A stretch of DNA of 52,695 nt from Chloroflexota bacterium (lineage in GTDB: Bacteria > Chloroflexota > UBA6077 > FW602-bin22 > JAMCYS01): assembly GCA_023473795.1 (NCBI GenBank), contig JAMCYS010000001.1:1-52695 (forward strand). The letters are read 5' to 3'. The notes below the pieces were generated by a model, which saw nothing but the letters and a program-made list of their open reading frames with translations, did not search any database and had not been told where the DNA came from. The position numbers and the translations under genes were made by a program. Below, one piece after another: positions 48,791 to 52,695 of the stretch (position 1 is the stretch's first letter; every line of letters begins with the position of its first letter).

Positions 48791-50128
48791 TCAACCCTGC
48801 CGGGCCAGTCCCAACGCCTCTCTTGCCTCGGCCACCACGAACAAAGAGCCGGTGGCGCAGATCACGTCGTCCGGCTGCGCCAGCTGCCGGGCCCTGGCCA
48901 GGGCGGCGGCCACGTCCGTTGCCTCCTCCGCGGTTGCCCCTTGTTCGCGACACAGCCGCGCCAGCCTCTCGCTGGGTGCTGACCGCGGGTGGCGGGAGCG
49001 CGTGCAGATGACGCGGTCCGCGGCCGGCGCCAGTTCGCCCACGATCGCCGGCAGGTCCTTGTCCGCGGAGGTGCCCAGGATGATGAACAGGCGGCGCCCG
49101 GGGAAGAGCTCGCCGAGTGCTTCGCGCAAGCGGCGGGCTGAGTCGTCGTTGTGCGCGCCGTCCACCACGATCGTAGGCCTGCCCGGTACCACCTCCAACC
49201 GCCCCGGCCAGCGCACCTCACTGAGCCCCGCGGCAATGGCCGCGTCCTCGACGACCGGGCCCCCGAGCCCCCGCAGCGCCTGCAAAGCCACCACCGCCGT
49301 CGCGGCGTTGACCAGCTGGTGACGGCCGAGCAAGACCGGCCGCAAGCCGGCCAGCTCTCCGTAAGGGCCTCGCACCGCCAACCCAGGTCGGTCAGGCAAC
49401 CAGTCATCTTCTCGCCACTGCCAGTCGCGTCCGCCCAGCAGTAGGTTTGCCCGTCGCTCGCGGCAGACGGCCACCAGCACCTCGGCCGCCTCCGTCACCT
49501 GCGGCGAGCTGACTACCAAGGCCCCTTCCTTGATTATGCCCGCTTTCTCGCGCGCAATCTCAGCCACGGTGTTGCCGAGAACGTGCATGTGGTCCAGGCT
49601 GATGGCGGTGATGACGGCCACCCGAGGCCGGGCCACGGAGGTGGCGTCGAGCCGGCCTCCCAGCCCAACCTCCAGAACGGCCACATCCGCCCTGGCGCGC
49701 GAGAAGTACAGCAGGGCCAGGGCCGTCAGTACCTCGAACGTAGTGACCAATCCCAGCTCGGCGGCGCGTTCGCGCAGCCTATCGATCGCCGGCCTCAATT
49801 CGGTTACCAGCTCGGCTAAGGTTGCTTCGGGGATCATGGCCGCGCCCAGACGGATACGCTCCCGGAAATTGTGCAGGTGGGGGGAGGTAAAGAGCGCGGC
49901 GCGCAGACCGGCGACGTCCAGGGCGGCCTGCAACATCGCCGCTGTCGAGCCCTTGCCCTTCGTTCCGGCCACCTGCACCACCGGGTAGTCGTCCTGTGGC
50001 CGGCCCAACAGGTCGCAGAGAATCTCTACCCTTGCCAGGCTAAAGCGCGTCGCCGGCCAGGTGCCGCCAATGCTGCGCTCGTAGTCCGAGAAGGAGAGGA
50101 TGTAGGCCAGCGCGTCCTTGTAGTCCAC
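48791..50128 (-). CDS. folC: Bifunctional folylpolyglutamate synthase/dihydrofolate synthase
   Basis: 445 residues. Motifs: ATP loop GTKGKGSTAAML, TSPHLHNFRERIRL, VEVGLGGRLDATS-like VLEVGLGGRLDATSVARP, ITAISLDHMHVLGNT, EKAGIIKEGA and VDGAHNDDSARRL. It adds glutamate to dihydropteroate and folates in the cytoplasm. GTG at 50128 gives the normal N-terminus (DYKDALAYILSF) and lies six bases after a -10 box, suggesting a leaderless mRNA; the frame is open upstream but would cross the promoter. It ends 10 bases from the greA stop, tail to tail. Confidence 0.95.
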   Translation of the reverse strand: MDYKDALAYILSFSDYERSIGGTWPATRFSLARVEILCDLLGRPQDDYPVVQVAGTKGKGSTAAMLQAALDVAGLRAALFTSPHLHNFRERIRLGAAMIPEATLAELVTELRPAIDRLRERAAELGLVTTFEVLTALALLYFSRARADVAVLEVGLGGRLDATSVARPRVAVITAISLDHMHVLGNTVAEIAREKAGIIKEGALVVSSPQVTEAAEVLVAVCRERRANLLLGGRDWQWREDDWLPDRPGLAVRGPYGELAGLRPVLLGRHQLVNAATAVVALQALRGLGGPVVEDAAIAAGLSEVRWPGRLEVVPGRPTIVVDGAHNDDSARRLREALGELFPGRRLFIILGTSADKDLPAIVGELAPAADRVICTRSRHPRSAPSERLARLCREQGATAEEATDVAAALARARQLAQPDDVICATGSLFVVAEAREALGLARQG

Positions 50129-50134
50129 CCGCCA

Positions 50135-50164
50135 AGCATACCGCGCGCTCCCCGCGGCAGTCAA
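50135..50164 (-). promoter_or_regulatory. folC promoter, probably giving a leaderless transcript
   Basis: Minus-strand TTGACT, an 18-base spacer and TATGCT; the -10 box ends six bases before the GTG start, so transcription should begin at or next to the start codon. No ribosome site is present. Confidence 0.65.
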
Positions 50165-50199
50165 CGCGGTTTGCGAGCGCGCCCGCCTCCGTCCCTCGT

Positions 50200-50229
50200 T
50201 TGCGGCCGGGCGAGATGGACGGCTATAAT
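50200..50229 (+). promoter_or_regulatory. Promoter of the radical-SAM operon, probably leaderless
   Basis: TTGCGG, an 18-base spacer and a perfect TATAAT that ends eight bases before the ATG at 50238. No Shine-Dalgarno sequence precedes the start. Confidence 0.65.
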
Positions 50230-50237
50230 CAGCCGCT

Positions 50238-52004
50238 ATGGTCGACATCGATTCTCTTCTCTCCCGGGTAAACAAGCCGGCCCGCTACACGGGGGGCGAG
50301 TGGAATAGCGTCAGCAAGGACTGGCGGGCGGCACGCGTCCGTTTGGCCCTGGCTTACCCCGACATCTACGAAGTCGGTATGTCCAACCTCGGCCTCAGCA
50401 TTCTCTACGACGCGATCAACTCCCGGCCCGACTTCCTGGCGGAGCGCGTCTACGCACCCTGGGTCGACCTGGAAGAGGAGCTGCGAAATAACCAGACGCC
50501 GCTCTTCAGTCTGGAGTCACGGCGCCCTCTGCGGGACTTCGACGTGCTCGGCTTCTCCCTCGGTTGCGAGCTGACCTACACAAACTTACTGAACATGCTG
50601 GAACTCGGTGGCGTCCCACTGCTGGCGGCCGAGCGCGGCGACGACGTACCGCTGGTCATCGCCGGGGGCACGGGCGCCTACAACCCGGAGCCTCTGGCCG
50701 ACTTTGTCGACCTGTTCGTGGTGGGCGACGGCGAGGCGGCTCTGCCCGAGCTGCTGGCTCTCTTTGCCGAGTTCTCCGTCCGACGGGCCGGCGACGGGCC
50801 GCGCTTCGACCGCCGGGCGTTCCTGCGCCGCGCCGCTCAACTGGGTGGCGTCTATGTTCCCAGCCTCTACGCCGTCCGCTACGGGGACGACGGCACTGTG
50901 GAGGCGGTGGAGCCGGCTGTGCGCGAGGCGCCGGCCACGGTGCTGCGGCGGCTGGTGCGACCCCTGCCGCCCAGCACCACGCGGCCCCTGGTGCCCACCC
51001 TGAACACGGTGCACGACCGCGGCGCTGTCGAGGTGATGCGCGGCTGCCCTAACGGCTGCCGCTTCTGCCAGGCCGGACAGGTCTACCTGCCCGTGCGGCT
51101 GCGTCCGGCCGACGAAGTGCTGGCCGCCGTCGACGAGCTGCTGGCCTGTACCGGCTACGAGGAGCTGTCTCTGCTCTCGCTGAGCACGGGCGACTACCCC
51201 GGTGTGGCCGAACTGCTGCGCGACTTGGCCGCACGCCATCCGGACACGAACTTTTCGCTGCCGTCCCTGCGGGTCGATTCCTTCTCGGTCGAGCTCGCCA
51301 ACTCGCTGCGCCGGCGCAAGACGAGCCTCACCTTCGCGCCCGAGGCGGGCAGCCAGCGCCTGCGCGACGTCATCAACAAGCGAGTCACGGAGGAGGACCT
51401 GTTGCGGGCGGCGGCAGCCGCCTACGGTGCCGGCTGGTCGACGGTGAAGCTCTATTTCATGGTGGGGCTGCCCACGGAGACCCCGGAAGACGTGGCGGGC
51501 ATTGGCCGTCTCTCCCGCACCGTGCTCGACGTCGGCCGCCGCGCGGCCGGTCGCCGGGCGCAGCTGCACGTGAGCGTCTCCACCTTCGTGCCCAAGCCCC
51601 ACACCCCCTTCCAGTGGGCGGCGCAGGACAACTCCGAAGTGCTGGCCGCGAAGCACTCGGCTCTGCGGGCGGCGATGCCGCGCGCGGTTAGTCTCAGCTG
51701 GAACGACCCGCGCAGCAGTCTGCTGGAGGCCGCCTTGTCCCGGGGGGATAGGCGCCTAGGCGCCACTATCCTGCGGGCGCGGCAGCTGGGTTGTCGCTTT
51801 GACGCCTGGAGCGAGCATCAGCGCTTCGACCTCTGGCAGCAAGCGGCCCAGGAGACGGGCAGGGAGCTGGCCTTCTATGGCCAGCGGGAGCGCTCCCTGG
51901 AGGAAGTCCTGCCCTGGGGCCACATCCGTAGCGGCGCCAGTCCCGAGCACTTGCGCCGGCAGTGGTTGCGCGCCCTGGGCGGCGCTGCGGAGGGCTCGCC
52001 GTGA
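50238..52004 (+). CDS. TIGR03960-family B12-binding-domain radical SAM protein
   Basis: 588 residues. N-terminal B12-binding-like Rossmann region (VRLALAYPDIYEVGMSNLGL, FDVLGFSLGCELTYTNLLNM, GGTGAYNPEPLADFVDLFVV) followed by the radical-SAM core with CPNGCRFC (MRGCPNGCRFCQAG) and FAPEAGSQRLRDVINKRVTE. Family TIGR03960, regularly followed by TIGR03936 as here. In several phyla the pair precedes ribosomal protein L21/L27 or rne/rng genes. The substrate is unknown; a translation- or RNA-related modification is suspected. The GTGA overlap with the next gene shows coupling. Confidence 0.93.
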   Translation: MVDIDSLLSRVNKPARYTGGEWNSVSKDWRAARVRLALAYPDIYEVGMSNLGLSILYDAINSRPDFLAERVYAPWVDLEEELRNNQTPLFSLESRRPLRDFDVLGFSLGCELTYTNLLNMLELGGVPLLAAERGDDVPLVIAGGTGAYNPEPLADFVDLFVVGDGEAALPELLALFAEFSVRRAGDGPRFDRRAFLRRAAQLGGVYVPSLYAVRYGDDGTVEAVEPAVREAPATVLRRLVRPLPPSTTRPLVPTLNTVHDRGAVEVMRGCPNGCRFCQAGQVYLPVRLRPADEVLAAVDELLACTGYEELSLLSLSTGDYPGVAELLRDLAARHPDTNFSLPSLRVDSFSVELANSLRRRKTSLTFAPEAGSQRLRDVINKRVTEEDLLRAAAAAYGAGWSTVKLYFMVGLPTETPEDVAGIGRLSRTVLDVGRRAAGRRAQLHVSVSTFVPKPHTPFQWAAQDNSEVLAAKHSALRAAMPRAVSLSWNDPRSSLLEAALSRGDRRLGATILRARQLGCRFDAWSEHQRFDLWQQAAQETGRELAFYGQRERSLEEVLPWGHIRSGASPEHLRRQWLRALGGAAEGSP

Positions 52005-52669
52005 CCGCCGTCCAGCGCCTGCGCGTCAGCTTCTCCCGGGGTGAAGCGGCCAAGTACGTCAGCCATCTCGACCTCGCTCGTCTCTGGGAGCGGGCGCTGC
52101 GGCGCGCTCGTTTGCCGGTGGCCTACTCAGCCGGCTTCACGCCCCACGCTCGGCTGGCCTTCGCCGCACCCCTGGCGGTGGGCATCACCGCCAGCGCTGA
52201 GCTGGTAGACGTGTATCTGAGCGAGCTTGTGCCCCCCGCCCGGGCGCTGGCAGCGCTAGCGGAGCAATTGCCGCCAGGCCTGGCGATAGGCGACGTGGCC
52301 GAGGTCGACCTGGTGGAGCCGGCCCTGCAGGCGGGCGTGCGCGCCGCGGATTATGTGCTCACCTTTGCCGAGGACCTGCCGGAGCTGGCGGCGGTGGTGG
52401 CGAACATTCTGGCCAGCGAGGAGGTCCCCGTCGAGCGCCGGCGGGAGGGCAAGGTGGTCAAGATCTTTGACCTGCGGCCGTTTGTCCTCGCCCTGGCGGT
52501 GCTACCCGCCGAGGGTCCGGCCCGGCTGGCGGCGCGGCTGCGATTGGACACGGCCGGCGGCGCCCGCCCCGACGAGCTGCTCGCGGCCCTCGGGCTGCCG
52601 GAGAAGCCGGTGCGTGTGCACCGCGCCGGCCTGGTGCTGGCCAAGGCACGAGAGGAGTTTGGTCCCTGA
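52001..52669 (+). CDS. TIGR03936-family radical-SAM-associated protein (DUF2344)
   Basis: 222 residues, starting at GTG 52001 that overlaps the preceding stop by four bases (GTGA). Family features are LRVSFSRGEAAKYVSHLDLA, FTPHARLAFAAPLAVGITAS and ELVDVYLSE. In some genomes it is fused to the C-terminus of the radical SAM protein. Complete; only 26 bases remain to the window end. Confidence 0.93.
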   Translation: MTAVQRLRVSFSRGEAAKYVSHLDLARLWERALRRARLPVAYSAGFTPHARLAFAAPLAVGITASAELVDVYLSELVPPARALAALAEQLPPGLAIGDVAEVDLVEPALQAGVRAADYVLTFAEDLPELAAVVANILASEEVPVERRREGKVVKIFDLRPFVLALAVLPAEGPARLAARLRLDTAGGARPDELLAALGLPEKPVRVHRAGLVLAKAREEFGP

Positions 52670-52695
52670 GCCTGTGCGCCGATTTGCCGACTTAT

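Noticed and set aside
1-52695. CRISPR array, tRNA, rRNA or prophage genes
   Set aside because: No regularly spaced direct repeats, no tRNA-like cloverleaf or rRNA segments, and no phage structural or integrase genes were seen.

Overview
The window is a high-GC bacterial chromosome segment (roughly 60-65% G+C by eye) with no rRNA, tRNA, CRISPR array or transposase gene. Tat-type lipoprotein solute-binding proteins with Ala/Pro/Thr-rich linkers, a tungsten-type aldehyde:ferredoxin oxidoreductase, a TIGR03960/TIGR03936 radical-SAM pair and many short palindromic intergenic repeats suggest an uncultured Chloroflexota-like organism with anaerobic or facultative metabolism. That taxonomic call is inference. 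The first 99 bases are an exact reverse-complement copy of bases 4394-4492 and interrupt a gene, so the left edge is probably a contig end with a fold-back assembly join.

Region 1 (1-9.6 kb) is reductive pyrimidine catabolism. A minus-strand operon preT-preA-hydA-(class III aminotransferase, cut off at the edge) converts uracil or thymine through dihydropyrimidines to ureido acids and then toward semialdehydes. A divergent NCS1 nucleobase permease has a 400-nt leader containing an intrinsic terminator. A CoA-acylating methylmalonate/malonate-semialdehyde dehydrogenase (mmsA) at 7.9-9.5 kb could finish the pathway. The beta-ureidopropionase is not in the window. An isoprenylcysteine-methyltransferase-like membrane protein lies between, flanked by copies of one palindromic repeat.

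Region 2 (9.7-15.9 kb, minus strand) encodes a PAS/GAF histidine kinase, a NarL-type regulator and two YeiH/UPF0324 'putative sulfate exporter' proteins. Each exporter gene is followed directly by a gene for a tiny single-pass membrane protein (40 and 59 aa), and each exporter/small-gene pair ends in a strong hairpin. A small ferredoxin lacking one cluster ligand and a hypothetical SUKH-like protein follow.

Region 3 (17.4-30 kb, minus strand) is the most unusual part. It encodes a complete ABC importer (lipoprotein binding protein, fused double permease, ATPase), a DUF3604/PHP-like hydrolase, a degenerate phosphodiesterase-like protein, and a duplicated OsmC plus type I phosphodiesterase/alkaline-phosphatase-superfamily pair. 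The enzymes lack signal peptides, so an imported organophosphate- or phosphonate-like compound processed in the cytoplasm is plausible. The substrate is unknown.

Region 4 (30-35 kb) is a ROK repressor divergent from a carbohydrate ABC importer (two permeases and a binding protein, no ATPase). Region 5 (35-45 kb) holds an SDR dehydrogenase, a MoaD/ThiS-like protein next to an aldehyde:ferredoxin oxidoreductase, an MFS fragment, a DUF4349 lipoprotein, a HEAT-repeat protein, an EamA exporter, an aldo/keto reductase, a 387-bp element with 24-bp terminal inverted repeats, a CsoR-family protein without the usual metal ligands, and another SDR. Region 6 (45-52.7 kb) has a lone PD-(D/E)XK nuclease-like gene of lower G+C, then housekeeping genes: dprA, a YgjP-type metalloprotease, greA, folC and the radical-SAM pair. 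Several promoters here are near-consensus, and some lie so close to the start codon that leaderless transcripts are likely.
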